Part shown: one piece after another, positions 34,146-43,103 of the stretch
How positions within the stretch are numbered: the first letter of the stretch is position 1
Layout: each line of letters opens with the position of its first letter
Source: Nocardioides panzhihuensis
GTDB taxonomy: Bacteria > Actinomycetota > Actinomycetes > Propionibacteriales > Nocardioidaceae
Direction: 5' to 3'
Assembly (NCBI RefSeq): GCF_013408335.1
Contig: NZ_JACBZR010000001.1
Coordinates: forward strand, 4,689,501-4,753,500
Length of the DNA: 64,000 nt
The notes under the pieces: generated by a model
Seen by the model: the letters and a program-made list of their open reading frames with translations, nothing else
The model's database searches: none
What the model was told of the DNA's origin: nothing
Position numbers and translations under genes: made by a program

Positions 34146-35525
34146 ATGTCGTCCCATCGCGAAGCACCGGAGATCTCGAAGGATCCGGTCGCCGACAACA
34201 CCGATGTCTACGCGTTCGTCAGCCCGGACAAGCCGGACACGGTCACCCTCATCGCAAACTTCATCCCGTTCCAGAACCCGTTCGGCGGTCCGAACTTCTA
34301 CGAGTTCGGCGACGACGTGCTCTACCAGATCAACATCTCCAACGGCGGAGACGGCAAGACCGACATCAGCTACCAGTTCCGGTTCCGGGCCGAGATCCGG
34401 AACAAGAAGACCTTCCTCTACAACACTGGACCGATCACCTCGATCGAGGACAAGACCTGGAACCGTCCGCAGTACTACACGGTCACCCGAGTGGAGAAGG
34501 GCAGGTCCCGGACCCTGGCCCGTGACCTCCCCGTACCGCCGGTCAACGTAGGCATCCGGAGCACGCCGGACTACGCCAAGCTCGCGAAAGCGGCAGTCCA
34601 CACTCTCGACGGCGGACGCACGGTGTTCGCCGGGCAGCGCGCGGACGGCTTCTTCGCTGACCTGGGCAGCATCTTCGACCTCGGTACGCTGCGGCCGTTC
34701 CAGATGGCGCACCTGATCCCGTCAGCTGCAGCGGTCGGGGTCAACGGTCTGCAGGGCTCGAACGTGCACACGATCGCACTCCAGGTCCCGATCAGCGACC
34801 TGACCCGCAACGGCCGGGTCCCCAAGGACGTGATGGACCCGAAGGCGACCATCGGTGTCTGGGCGTCGGCCAGCCGGCAGCAGTCCAGGATCTTCGACGA
34901 GCTTCTCGGCATCTCCGTGTGGCACGGCCCGCACAAGCAGGTTTCGCGGCTGGGCAATCCCCTGTTCAACGAGGTCATCGTGCCGATGGCGGAAAAGGAC
35001 AGGTGGAACAGCCGACCGCCGTCGAAGGACCGCGAGTACGCCAAGTACGTGACCACGCCGGAGCTCGCCGGCCTGCTGCCCGTGCTCTACCCGGACGTGT
35101 TCCCGAACCTGGCGGCGTACAAGAAGCCGCGGGCGGACCTCGCAGCGATCCTGCTGACCGGGATCCCGGAGGGGGTGGTGCCGGGATTCCAGAACTACAC
35201 CGGCCCGGTCGAGTCCGACCTGCTCCGACTGAACGTCGCCGTTCCGCCGGCCAAGACACCGAATCCGCTCGGCCTCGTCGCCGGCGATGCCGCCGGATTC
35301 CCCAACGGACGCCGGGTCTTCGACGACGTGGTCACTGTCGAGCTGCGAGCGGTCGCCGGGCTCACCATCCCGCTCGTCGACCCGAAGTTCACCCCCGACG
35401 ACGCGGCGAGCGCGATCAACGACGGTACGTCGAACACGAACTCCGACTACCTGAAGGTGTTCCCGTACCTCGGTACGCCCGCCGGCGGATACCAGTCCAA
35501 GCCGGGCGTGCCGGCCGCGTCATGA
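34146..35525 (+). CDS. DUF4331 family protein
   Basis: A 459-residue protein of the DUF4331 family. It starts with MSSHREAPEISKDPVADNTDVYAF and contains the family's YQF and GNPLFNEVIVP motifs. The ribosome site GGAGGAAC supports the ATG at 34146. Unlike many members it has no signal peptide. The DUF's function is unknown. Its stop codon overlaps the next start (ATGA), and the preceding gene supplies a Tat leader. Confidence 0.85.
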   Translation: MSSHREAPEISKDPVADNTDVYAFVSPDKPDTVTLIANFIPFQNPFGGPNFYEFGDDVLYQINISNGGDGKTDISYQFRFRAEIRNKKTFLYNTGPITSIEDKTWNRPQYYTVTRVEKGRSRTLARDLPVPPVNVGIRSTPDYAKLAKAAVHTLDGGRTVFAGQRADGFFADLGSIFDLGTLRPFQMAHLIPSAAAVGVNGLQGSNVHTIALQVPISDLTRNGRVPKDVMDPKATIGVWASASRQQSRIFDELLGISVWHGPHKQVSRLGNPLFNEVIVPMAEKDRWNSRPPSKDREYAKYVTTPELAGLLPVLYPDVFPNLAAYKKPRADLAAILLTGIPEGVVPGFQNYTGPVESDLLRLNVAVPPAKTPNPLGLVAGDAAGFPNGRRVFDDVVTVELRAVAGLTIPLVDPKFTPDDAASAINDGTSNTNSDYLKVFPYLGTPAGGYQSKPGVPAAS

Positions 35526-35920
35526 ACAAGGACGCGAATCTCCTCGAGAACCCCCATGCCGGGCGGGGGTCATCGGTGCTGCTGGACATCGGTGGCGACA
35601 TCGGTGCCCTGGTCATCGAGATGCCGGCCGAGCTCGAAGGGCTGGAGATCGAGCTGCGCCCGACCGGCCGAGCCGTCCCGGCTGGGCCGGAGGATGCGAA
35701 GGGCCACAGCCACGATGAACTCGATCACGGTCATCACCACGGGCTGCCGCACGTAGCTGTGGTGCCGCGACCGACGCCCGAGGGCGACACGGTCCACTCG
35801 GCTGTCTTCTACGAGGTCCCCGAGGGGTCCTACGAGCTGTACGTCCGACCGGACGGTCCGGTCCGGCTGACCGTGGACGTCAGCGGAGGGAAGGTCACCT
35901 ACGCAATCTGGCCACGCTGA
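35522..35920 (+). CDS. His-rich protein of unknown function
   Basis: A 132-residue protein without signal peptide. An internal His/Asp-rich loop (GHSHDELDHGHHHGLPH, about residues 61-77) could bind a divalent metal. It is flanked by beta-rich segments (VLLDIGGDIGALVIEMP and YELYVRPDGPVRLTVDVSGG). It overlaps the DUF4331 gene by ATGA and is followed by a strong hairpin, so it is the last gene of this operon. A metal chaperone or sensor role is inference. Confidence 0.72.
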   Translation: MNKDANLLENPHAGRGSSVLLDIGGDIGALVIEMPAELEGLEIELRPTGRAVPAGPEDAKGHSHDELDHGHHHGLPHVAVVPRPTPEGDTVHSAVFYEVPEGSYELYVRPDGPVRLTVDVSGGKVTYAIWPR

Positions 35921-35925
35921 CATGA

Positions 35926-35959
35926 ATGGCCCGGCCCGCACCATCGCGGGCCGGGTCAT
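35926..35959. terminator. Hairpin terminator after the DUF4331 operon
   Basis: ATGGCCCGGCCCGC and GCGGGCCGGGTCAT form a 14-bp stem with one G-U pair and a 6-base loop. It lies between the operon's end and the opposing response-regulator gene, so it probably acts in both directions. Confidence 0.8.
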
Positions 35960-35973
35960 GCGTCTCTCGCCCG

Positions 35974-36636
35974 TCAGACGTGCGGCGCGACCAGGCCGCT
36001 CTCGTAGGCGAACACCACGGCCTGGGCGCGGTCGCGCAGGCCGAGCTTGCCGAGGATGCGGCTGACGTGGGTCTTCACGGTCTGCTCGGCCAGGAAGAGC
36101 TCGGCGGCGATCTCGCTGTTGGAGCTGCCTCGGGCGATGTTCTCGAGCACCTCGCGCTCACGCTCGGTCAACTGCTTGAGGCGCGGGTCGGCCCGCCTCT
36201 TCCTAGGCGCGCGGGCGAACTGGGCGATCACCTGCCGGGTCACCGACGGTGAGAGCAGCGCCTCGCCTGCGTGGACCACGCGGATGGCGGAGGCGAGCTC
36301 GTCCGGAGAGGCGTCCTTGAGCAGGAACCCGCTGGCACCGAGACGCAGGGACTCGTGGACGTACTCATCGGCGTCGAAGGTGGTCAGCATGATCACCTTG
36401 ATCTGTGCGGTGGCCGGGTTCTCGGCGAGCTGCCGGAGCGCCTCGATCCCGTCCATCACCGGCATCCGGACGTCCATCAGCACCACATCAGGATGGGTAC
36501 GCCGCACCACCTGCACCGCCTCGGAGCCGTCGGCGGCGGTGCCGACCACCTCGATGTCCGGCTGGGTGCTGAGCAGCGCCACGAATCCGGAGCGCACCAT
36601 GTCCTGGTCGTCGACGACCACGATCTTCACCGTCAC
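35974..36636 (-). CDS. LuxR/NarL family response regulator
   Basis: A 220-residue regulator. The receiver domain has the acidic pair in VVVDDQ, the phosphorylated Asp in VVLMDVRMPVMDG, and KDA near its end. The C-terminal LuxR HTH reads LTEREREVLENIARGSSNSEIA, followed by EQTVKTHVSRILGKL. It is the partner of the histidine kinase upstream, 79 bases away. GTG at 36636 is chosen to give the usual receiver start. Confidence 0.93.
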   Translation of the reverse strand: MTVKIVVVDDQDMVRSGFVALLSTQPDIEVVGTAADGSEAVQVVRRTHPDVVLMDVRMPVMDGIEALRQLAENPATAQIKVIMLTTFDADEYVHESLRLGASGFLLKDASPDELASAIRVVHAGEALLSPSVTRQVIAQFARAPRKRRADPRLKQLTEREREVLENIARGSSNSEIAAELFLAEQTVKTHVSRILGKLGLRDRAQAVVFAYESGLVAPHV

Positions 36637-36715
36637 GCCGCCACCCCCGTAGCGCAAGCGCCAGAATACGGGCGCGGCGGCGTGTTGTGCTCACGGTTCA
36701 CTCGCTTGCGCTCGT

Positions 36716-37915
36716 TCACGGGGTCTTCCTACCGCGTTTGGAGAGGGCGCGCACAACGGTTTGCTTCGGGAGTCGCGCGTCGACGACGAACGCGTTCTCT
36801 CCAGTTGCCCCGGCGGTGAGGCTGCCACCGACGGCGGCGGCGCGCTCACGCATCCCGATCAGTCCGTGACCCCCGCTGGCGTTCTCCCCCGCGGCGGTCG
36901 GGGCGGGGCCGGCGAGCGTGTTGGTCACCCGGATCTCGAGATCCTGCTCGCCTAGCGTCAGATCGATGCTCACCGGCTCGCTGGGAGCATGGCGGCGGGC
37001 GTTGCTGAGCGCCTCCTGCACGATCCGATAGGCGGCGGTGCCGACCTCGGGAGCCACATCGGTGACCTCCGGAAGCTCGCCGCGCACCTCGACCCGCTGC
37101 CCCGTCCCTCGGGCCGAGTCGAAGAGGCCGGCGAGACCGTCGATGCCCGGCACCGGGACCCGGCCCGACTGACCCTCCTCGGTGCGCAGGACATCGAGGA
37201 CACCACGCATCTGCCGCAGGGCCGAGGCGGCGAGGTCGGCGATCTCGGCGAACTCCGCCTCGGCCGCCGGGCTGACGTCGTCGACCCGGTGCGGCGCCGA
37301 TCTGGCCTGGACGGTGATCAGCGACATGTTGTGGGCGATCACGTCGTGCAGCTCGCGGGCGATGCGCGCCTTCTCCTCGACGACCGAGCGCCGCTCGTGC
37401 TCCTCCTGCAAGGCGCTGCGGCTCTCGGCCAGCCGCCTGGCGACGGCGGCGAGGGCGCCGAACAGCAGCGCGAGCGAGGCGAAGTTGGCCACCTCCACGA
37501 GCGAGTCGCCGATGTCGTTCCACGTCCATCCGACCACGGCCAGGACCACTCCGGCGGCAACCTGAATGGCCAGGGTGATCGCCGCCAGCCGCCACCCGGC
37601 GACCAGGGTCAGCACAACCAGCACCAGAAGCTGGGTCAGCGTCGGCGGCGGCACCATCCATGGCCATCCGTCCTCGCTCACCCTCACGATCGCCAGTGCG
37701 GCCACGGTCACCGCGGCCAGGGAGAGCCCGGCCGCCTCCACCGGCCGCCGGAGCGCCAACGGAACCGAGGCGGCGTGCGTGACCCCGATCAGCAGAGCGA
37801 CCCCGCCCGCGACCTCATAGGGGTCGGTGGTCAGGACCGCGGCCTCCACGATCGCGAGCACGGTCGCGGCGACGTACAAGGCCAGACGACCGCGGCCAGG
37901 CCAGGTCTTCAGCAT
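36716..37915 (-). CDS. DesK/NarL-type sensor histidine kinase
   Basis: A 399-residue kinase with about five or six N-terminal membrane helices, the HisKA_3 dimerisation motif (RIARELHDVIAHNMSLI with the phosphorylated His) and an HATPase domain (NARRHAP, GHGLIGMRERA). No extracellular sensor domain is evident, so it may sense membrane state or a hydrophobic signal, as DesK does. It heads the pair with the response regulator. Confidence 0.93.
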   Translation of the reverse strand: MLKTWPGRGRLALYVAATVLAIVEAAVLTTDPYEVAGGVALLIGVTHAASVPLALRRPVEAAGLSLAAVTVAALAIVRVSEDGWPWMVPPPTLTQLLVLVVLTLVAGWRLAAITLAIQVAAGVVLAVVGWTWNDIGDSLVEVANFASLALLFGALAAVARRLAESRSALQEEHERRSVVEEKARIARELHDVIAHNMSLITVQARSAPHRVDDVSPAAEAEFAEIADLAASALRQMRGVLDVLRTEEGQSGRVPVPGIDGLAGLFDSARGTGQRVEVRGELPEVTDVAPEVGTAAYRIVQEALSNARRHAPSEPVSIDLTLGEQDLEIRVTNTLAGPAPTAAGENASGGHGLIGMRERAAAVGGSLTAGATGENAFVVDARLPKQTVVRALSKRGRKTP

Positions 37916-38161
37916 GCTTTCAGTAATACCAGGGCATCGCGTGCGTGGCGCATGCTCCGCACAACTCGTGCAGTCGCGCTGCCCCTGAGCGCCTATGGCC
38001 TCCGTCTGGACGATGTACGCGCCGACTGCACCGTTCTGTACTGGTGGCGCCCAAGTTCCTGGAGATCGAAGTGGGTGACCTCGCCGATCGAGAATTGGTC
38101 ACTCTGGGCCTTCCCGAGCGGCTCCGGAAGGCCCAAATCGACCCGTTCACCGGGTGACGCG
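37916..38161. other. 246-bp gap with possible gene remnant
   Basis: No complete gene is present. A plus-strand frame (about 38050-38157) reads FLEIEVGDLADRELVTLGL then PERLRKAQIDPFTG and stops, which looks more like coding sequence than chance. It has no adequate start or ribosome site, so it may be a 3' fragment of a lost gene. Confidence 0.3.
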
Positions 38162-38626
38162 CTACCTGCCCACGGCAGCCTTGTCCTCGTCCTGCGTTCG
38201 GATTGTGCCCTCGCCGGACTCGATCCGGCTCTTCAGGCTGACGGTGATGTAGTGGGTCCAGGCGTCGTAGCAGACGTCGAAGCACTCGTCGCCGCGGCTG
38301 AGGCCCTCGTGGGTGAAGGTCACCCGGGTCTGGTCGCCATCGCGGTCGATGTCGAAGCGTCCGGTCGTGCCGATCCACTCCTTCTTGTCCGCGATGAAGT
38401 CGAGGTAGCCGTCGGTGAACTCCCACACGACGCGCTCGCCCGGAACCAGCTCCTTGACGAGCTGCTTGGAGTAGTGGATGTCCGGCACCAGGTAGTACCA
38501 CTCGGCACCGACCTGGTCGGTGGGTCCGGCGATGTGGTGCCCCCACCAGGAACGTACGTCGTTGATGGCTTCGTACGCCTCCTGAGGGGTGGCGTCGACG
38601 GTGAAGGTTGCGGTGAGGTCGCTCAT
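38162..38626 (-). CDS. SRPBCC / AHSA1-domain protein
   Basis: A 154-residue START-like ligand-binding or hydrophobic-pocket protein (TATFTVDATPQEAYEAINDVRSWW, RVVWEFTDG, TRVTFTHEG). AGGAGAC precedes the ATG at 38626. It is divergent from the HxlR gene, with two palindromic operators in the gap, so it is probably the target of that regulator. Function unknown. Confidence 0.85.
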   Translation of the reverse strand: MSDLTATFTVDATPQEAYEAINDVRSWWGHHIAGPTDQVGAEWYYLVPDIHYSKQLVKELVPGERVVWEFTDGYLDFIADKKEWIGTTGRFDIDRDGDQTRVTFTHEGLSRGDECFDVCYDAWTHYITVSLKSRIESGEGTIRTQDEDKAAVGR

Positions 38627-38664
38627 GGTTGTCTCCTGAGATCGGCTCTGACTTTCATCATGGA

Positions 38665-38722
38665 CTTGCATCATGCAAGCACCACCGTAGACACAGACAC
38701 TTTCATCATGCAAGTGACTTGC
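38665..38722. promoter_or_regulatory. Twin palindromic operators for HxlR
   Basis: CTTGCAT-C-ATGCAAG (38665-38679) and GCAAGT-G-ACTTGC (38710-38722) are two perfect palindromes sharing a GCAAG/CTTGC half-site. TTTCATCATG occurs beside each. A TAGACT -10-like box (38723-38728) is 7 bases before the HxlR GTG start. This suggests mutual control of both genes by HxlR, with probable cooperative binding. Confidence 0.6.
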
Positions 38723-38735
38723 TAGACTCTTCACT

Positions 38736-39206
38736 GTGCTCGGAAAGACGTACGACGGTCAGATCTGCTCCATCGCCCGATCTCTGGAGATCGTGGGCGA
38801 GCGCTGGACCCTGCTGATCCTGCGGGACGCGATCTTCGCCGGCGTCACGCGCTACGGCGACTTCCAGCACAACCTCGGCATCTCCACGAACATCCTGAAG
38901 ACACGCCTCGCCTCCCTCGTCGAGGCCGGCCTGATGACCCGCGACGACGCCGGCGACTACCGGCCGACCGCCATGGCCCAAGGGCTACGCCCCGCGCTGA
39001 TCGCGCTCACCGAGTGGGGGGATACCTGGTTCGCCCCCGACGGCCGCCCGATCGACTACCTCCACGCGGACTGCGGCGAACCCGTCCACCTCGAGACGCG
39101 CTGCGAGCAGCACGGCACCGTCCCACCGGAGGACGTCGTGGTCCGCCCCGGCCCGGGCATGCCCGCGGACTACCTGGCGGCCCGCCGGCCGGTTCGGAAC
39201 CGATGA
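38736..39206 (+). CDS. HxlR family transcriptional regulator
   Basis: A 156-residue winged-helix protein: CSIARSLEIVGERWTLLILR, RYGDFQHNLGISTNILKTRL and ASLVEAGLM are the hallmark HxlR motifs. It has a C-terminal extension with two Cys (HADCGEPVHLETRCEQHG) that may sense redox or bind metal. GTG at 38736 is likely leaderless. It is divergent from the SRPBCC gene. Confidence 0.88.
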   Translation: MLGKTYDGQICSIARSLEIVGERWTLLILRDAIFAGVTRYGDFQHNLGISTNILKTRLASLVEAGLMTRDDAGDYRPTAMAQGLRPALIALTEWGDTWFAPDGRPIDYLHADCGEPVHLETRCEQHGTVPPEDVVVRPGPGMPADYLAARRPVRNR

Positions 39207-39248
39207 CGCAGCAGTGCCCGCCGCGACTCGCAGCAGGCACTGTGAGGG

Positions 39249-40550
39249 TCAGGCGTCGACGAGATCTCGGTCGCTGGTCTCCCCCAGCCGGACCAGGGAG
39301 AAGACGCTCAGGAGGCAGAACGCGGCGATGACGGTGGAGAGCATGATGGTGCTCGCACCGGCCTTCTGCATAGACGCGAAGAGGAGCGGCGAGAGCCCTG
39401 CCCCCATGCCGGCGAGCTGGTAGCCCAGCGAGGCCCCGGTGTAGCGCGAGGAGGTCTTGAAGACCTCGCTCATCAGCGCTGCGAGCGGACCGTAGAAGGC
39501 GGCGTGGATGACCGACTGCCCCAGGACCACCGCAAGGACCAGCAGCGCGGTGCTCCCGCTGTCGAGCATCGGGAAGAGCAGATATCCGAAGACGGCGGTC
39601 GCGACGGCCGCGGAGAGCACCACGGGCCGACGGCCGACCCGGTCGGTGAGCGCGGACCAGCCGATGATCCCGATGACGGCGCCGGCCGAGGACAGCGTCA
39701 GGGCGTTGAGCACCGCCGGGCGCTCGAAGCCCGCCCCGATGGCGTAGCTGATCAGGAAGGTGGTCAAGGTGCCTTGCACCACGAAGGCGCCGAGCCCCAC
39801 CCCGACGGCCAGCAGGAGCGTGCGCGGGTGGTTGCGGAGCACCTCCATCAGCGGCGTCTTCGCGTCGGCCTTCTTCTCCTTCATCGCTTCGAAGGCGGGC
39901 GACTCGGTCACGCTGAGGCGGATCCACAGGCCGACGGCGAGCAGGACGATGCTGAGCAGGAACGGCACGCGCCATCCCCAGGCGGTGAACTGCTCGGGAG
40001 TGGTGACCGTGGCCATCAGCGCCATCACCGCGGTGGAGAGGACCATTCCGGCCGGGGCACCTGCATTGGTGAACGATGCCCACAGACCACGCCGAGAGGT
40101 GGCGTGCTCGGCGGTGATCAGCACCGCGCCGCCCCACTCGCCACCGATCGCGACACCCTGGATGACCCGAAGCAGGACGAGAAGCACCGGCGCGGCTGCG
40201 CCGATCTGGCCATACGTCGGCAGGCAGCCGATCAGGAAGCTGACCAACCCCATGATCAGCATGGTCAGGACCAGCATCTTCTTCCGGCCGAGCCGGTCGC
40301 CGAAGTGGCCGAAGATCACGCCGCCGAGCGGGCGCGCCAGGTAGCCCGCGGCGAAGGTGCCGAAGGACGCGATCGTTCCGGTCACCGGGTCGAGGTTGGA
40401 GAAGAAGACCTCATTGAAGACCACGGCCGAGGCGGTGGAGTAGAGCAGGAAGTCGTAGTACTCGATCAAGCTGCCCGTGAAGCTGCTGGCGACGATCCGG
40501 CCCATCTGCGTACGTGGGGCGGTCGTGCTACCACCGGAGGTGAGGGTCAT
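39249..40550 (-). CDS. MFS transporter, metabolite:H+ symporter (MHS) family
   Basis: A 433-residue, 12-helix importer. It has the MHS signature SLIEYYDFLLYSTASAVVF and motif A in GHFGDRLGRKKML; a second copy lies in ALTDRVGRRPVVL. Family members bring in organic acids, for example shikimate, benzoate or betaine. Two CAGGATTCCTG palindromes sit just upstream, which links it to the catabolic genes behind it on the same strand. Its role is probably uptake of the cluster's substrate. Confidence 0.88.
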   Translation of the reverse strand: MTLTSGGSTTAPRTQMGRIVASSFTGSLIEYYDFLLYSTASAVVFNEVFFSNLDPVTGTIASFGTFAAGYLARPLGGVIFGHFGDRLGRKKMLVLTMLIMGLVSFLIGCLPTYGQIGAAAPVLLVLLRVIQGVAIGGEWGGAVLITAEHATSRRGLWASFTNAGAPAGMVLSTAVMALMATVTTPEQFTAWGWRVPFLLSIVLLAVGLWIRLSVTESPAFEAMKEKKADAKTPLMEVLRNHPRTLLLAVGVGLGAFVVQGTLTTFLISYAIGAGFERPAVLNALTLSSAGAVIGIIGWSALTDRVGRRPVVLSAAVATAVFGYLLFPMLDSGSTALLVLAVVLGQSVIHAAFYGPLAALMSEVFKTSSRYTGASLGYQLAGMGAGLSPLLFASMQKAGASTIMLSTVIAAFCLLSVFSLVRLGETSDRDLVDA

Positions 40551-40565
40551 TTTGGGGGCTCCATT

Positions 40566-40597
40566 CAGGATTCCTGTTTATCAGGATTCCTGTCAAT
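40566..40597. promoter_or_regulatory. Paired MarR-type operators upstream of the transporter
   Basis: CAGGATTCCTG occurs at 40566-40576 and again at 40582-40592. The second lies in an 18-base sequence, ATCAGGATTCCTGTCAAT (40580-40597), which is identical, in inverse orientation, to the one in the MarR/crotonase gap at 46828-46845. Confidence 0.7.
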
Positions 40598-40648
40598 TCT
40601 AGTGATACACGTCACCCCGTCAAGGGGTCCGGCGGTGAAAAGAGAGGC

Positions 40649-41533
40649 CTAGAGACCGAGCAGACGGAGCGCGTTGTCCCGGAACAACAGCGGTCGGACC
40701 TCGTCCTTGATCTCGAGCTTGTCGAGGTCGGCGAACCAGCGGTCAGGGGTGATCAACGGGAAGTCGGACCCGAAGAGCACCTTGTGGCGCAGCGGGCCGT
40801 TGAGCTGCTTGACCAGCTGGGGCGGGAAGTACTTCGGCGACCAGCCCGAGAGGTCGATGTGCACGTTGGCCTTGTGGGTGGCGATCGAGATCTGGACGTC
40901 GACCCACGGGACGGCGGGGTGCGCCATCACGATCTGGAGGTCCGGGAAGTCGGCGGCGACATCGTCGAGCAGCAGCGGGTCGGAGTGGCGCAGCCTGATC
41001 CCGCGTCCGCCCGGAAGGCCGGCACCGATCCCGGTCTGGCCGGTGTGGAACAGCGCGACCACATCGAGCTCTTGGAGGGTCGCCCACAGCGGACTGTGCT
41101 CAGGGGCGGCCGGCGAGAACGCCTGCAGCCCGGGATGGAACTTGAAGCCGCGTACGCCGTAGTCCTCGACGAGCCGGCGCGCCTGCTTCACGGCCGCCTC
41201 GCCCTTGCGAGGGTCGACCGAGCCGAACGGGATCAGCACGTCGGCGTGCTCGGTCGCCCGCTCGGCGATCTCCTCGCTCGACAGCGGCGGGTGGTCGAGA
41301 CCGGTCGAGGCGTCGACGGTGAAGATCACCGCGGCCATGTCGCGCTCGCGGTAGTAGGCGGCGAGGTCGTCGACGGTCGGCGTGCGCGGGTGGTCGCCGC
41401 GGAAGTACGCCGCGGAAGCGTCCATCAGCTCCTGGTCGAGCGAGAAGTGGCCGTGATGGTCTGCCTCGACGTGGGTGTGCATGTCGAGGGCTCGGATCGA
41501 GGCTGTGTCGATGCGGGGCTCGTAGCGGGTCAT
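40649..41533 (-). CDS. Amidohydrolase (amidohydro_2 / decarboxylase-like)
   Basis: A 294-residue TIM-barrel enzyme related to ACMSD and gamma-resorcylate decarboxylase. N-terminal LDMHTHVEADH gives the HxH metal site. RGFKFHPGLQAF, AHPAVPWVD and FGSDFPLI carry further metal or catalytic residues. It overlaps the acyl-CoA ligase stop (ATGA), so it is co-translated. Substrate unknown; C-C or C-N cleavage of the imported compound is plausible. Confidence 0.85.
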   Translation of the reverse strand: MTRYEPRIDTASIRALDMHTHVEADHHGHFSLDQELMDASAAYFRGDHPRTPTVDDLAAYYRERDMAAVIFTVDASTGLDHPPLSSEEIAERATEHADVLIPFGSVDPRKGEAAVKQARRLVEDYGVRGFKFHPGLQAFSPAAPEHSPLWATLQELDVVALFHTGQTGIGAGLPGGRGIRLRHSDPLLLDDVAADFPDLQIVMAHPAVPWVDVQISIATHKANVHIDLSGWSPKYFPPQLVKQLNGPLRHKVLFGSDFPLITPDRWFADLDKLEIKDEVRPLLFRDNALRLLGL

Positions 41534-43065
41534 CGGGTGGTTCCTTCCGGGGTGCCGTACAGCTCGCGCACCCGGGACTTCAGCAGCTTCCCGGAGGCGT
41601 TGTGCGGGATCTCGTCGACGAAGACGACGACCTTGGGGATCTTGTAGCGGGCGAGCCGGCCGCCGAGGTGCTCGAGCAGGTCGGACTCGGTGAGGGCGGT
41701 GCCGGGGCGGCGTACGACGACGGCGCGACCGACCTCGCCCCAGCGCTCGTCGGGGACGCCGATGACGGCGGCCTCGGCCACGCCGTGATGGGTGTAGATC
41801 GCCTGCTCGACCTCTGCCGGGTAGACGTTCTCGCCGCCGCTGATGAACATGTCCTTCACCCGGTCGACCACGTAGAGGAAGCCGTCGTCGTCGAGCATCG
41901 CGACATCACCCGTACGCAGCCAGGGTCCGTCGAAGGCAGCCTCCGTCGCCGCTTCGTTGCGCCAGTAGCCGGGAGTCACGTTGGGACCGCTGACGTGCAC
42001 CTCACCGGTCTGGCCGGGAGCCGCCTCATCGTTGCCGGGCGCCACGACGCGTACGTCGGTGAAGAAGCAGGGAGTGCCGGCCGAGCCGAGCTTGTCGAGG
42101 CCGTCGCCGGCGCGCAGCATGGTGGTCCCCGGGGAGGCCTCGGTCAGGCCGTAGCCCTGGATGATGTGCAGGCCGCGGGACTGCCAGGTGTCGAGGAGCG
42201 TGCGCGGGATCGGCGCGCCGCCGCTCAGGGCCGAGCGGAGGCTGTCGAGGTCGGCGGTGGCCCAGGTCGGCTCCTGGGCGAGAGCCTGGTACATCGAGGT
42301 GACGCCGAAGAGCAGGGTGACCCGTTCACGCTCGATGGTGGCGATCGCCGAAGCCGGGTCGAAGCGGGCCGCGATGAGGGACGTACCACCCTTGAGGAAG
42401 GTCGGGAGCAGCACCTGGTTGAGCGCGGCGGTGTGGAACAGCGGAGCGGTGACCAGCGCGACCTCGTCGGAGCGCAGATCGACGTCGACGAGCAGGTTGA
42501 AGGCGTTCCAGGCGATGTTTCCGTGCGTCAGCATCACGCCCTTGGGGCGGCCGCTCGTGCCGGAGGTGTACTGGATCATGAAGACGTCGCCCAGGCCGAC
42601 CTCGACGTCGATCCGCTCCCCCGCGACCTCGGCGACCTCGGCCAGCGTGTCGAGACCGCGGCCGCCGGACGCGGTGAACCGGTGGCTCGGCAGCCCGAGG
42701 GCCGCGACCGGCTCGGCGGCGACGGTCGCGTCGAAGTCGTCGGCGTGGACCAGGAGCACCGGCTCGGCGTCGGCGAGGATCCAGGCGAGCTCCGGCGGCG
42801 CCAGCCGGGTGTTGAGCGGCAGGAAGATCGCGCCCAGCCGCGCGGTGGCGAAGAGCGTCACCACGAGCTCGACGGAGTTCAGGCCCAGGAAGGCGACCCG
42901 GTCCCCGGCTGCGACGCCGCGGGCACGCAGGCCGTGGGCGAGCGCCTCGACGAGGCGGTCGACCTGGGCGTACGTTACCGCCGCGTCGTCCTGCACGAAC
43001 GCCCGTGCGCCAGGGGTCATCCGGGCCCGGCGGGCGGGCCACGATCCGATGCCGCTGTCCAACAT
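41530..43065 (-). CDS. Acyl-CoA synthetase (AMP-forming)
   Basis: A 511-residue ANL enzyme. The ATP loop is YTSGTSGRPKGVMLTH, followed by YGLTEASPGT, TGDVAMLDDDGFLYVVDRVKDM and the catalytic Lys near the end in PHNASGKLLKSRV. It activates a carboxylic acid as its CoA ester. The ATG at 43065 is chosen with GAGGATCG as ribosome site; it is 38 bases from the preceding gene and overlaps the following one. Confidence 0.92.
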   Translation of the reverse strand: MLDSGIGSWPARRARMTPGARAFVQDDAAVTYAQVDRLVEALAHGLRARGVAAGDRVAFLGLNSVELVVTLFATARLGAIFLPLNTRLAPPELAWILADAEPVLLVHADDFDATVAAEPVAALGLPSHRFTASGGRGLDTLAEVAEVAGERIDVEVGLGDVFMIQYTSGTSGRPKGVMLTHGNIAWNAFNLLVDVDLRSDEVALVTAPLFHTAALNQVLLPTFLKGGTSLIAARFDPASAIATIERERVTLLFGVTSMYQALAQEPTWATADLDSLRSALSGGAPIPRTLLDTWQSRGLHIIQGYGLTEASPGTTMLRAGDGLDKLGSAGTPCFFTDVRVVAPGNDEAAPGQTGEVHVSGPNVTPGYWRNEAATEAAFDGPWLRTGDVAMLDDDGFLYVVDRVKDMFISGGENVYPAEVEQAIYTHHGVAEAAVIGVPDERWGEVGRAVVVRRPGTALTESDLLEHLGGRLARYKIPKVVVFVDEIPHNASGKLLKSRVRELYGTPEGTTR

Positions 43066-43103
43066 GTCGATCCTCGTTCCTCTCGTGGACTCAGCTCGTG
43101 GAC

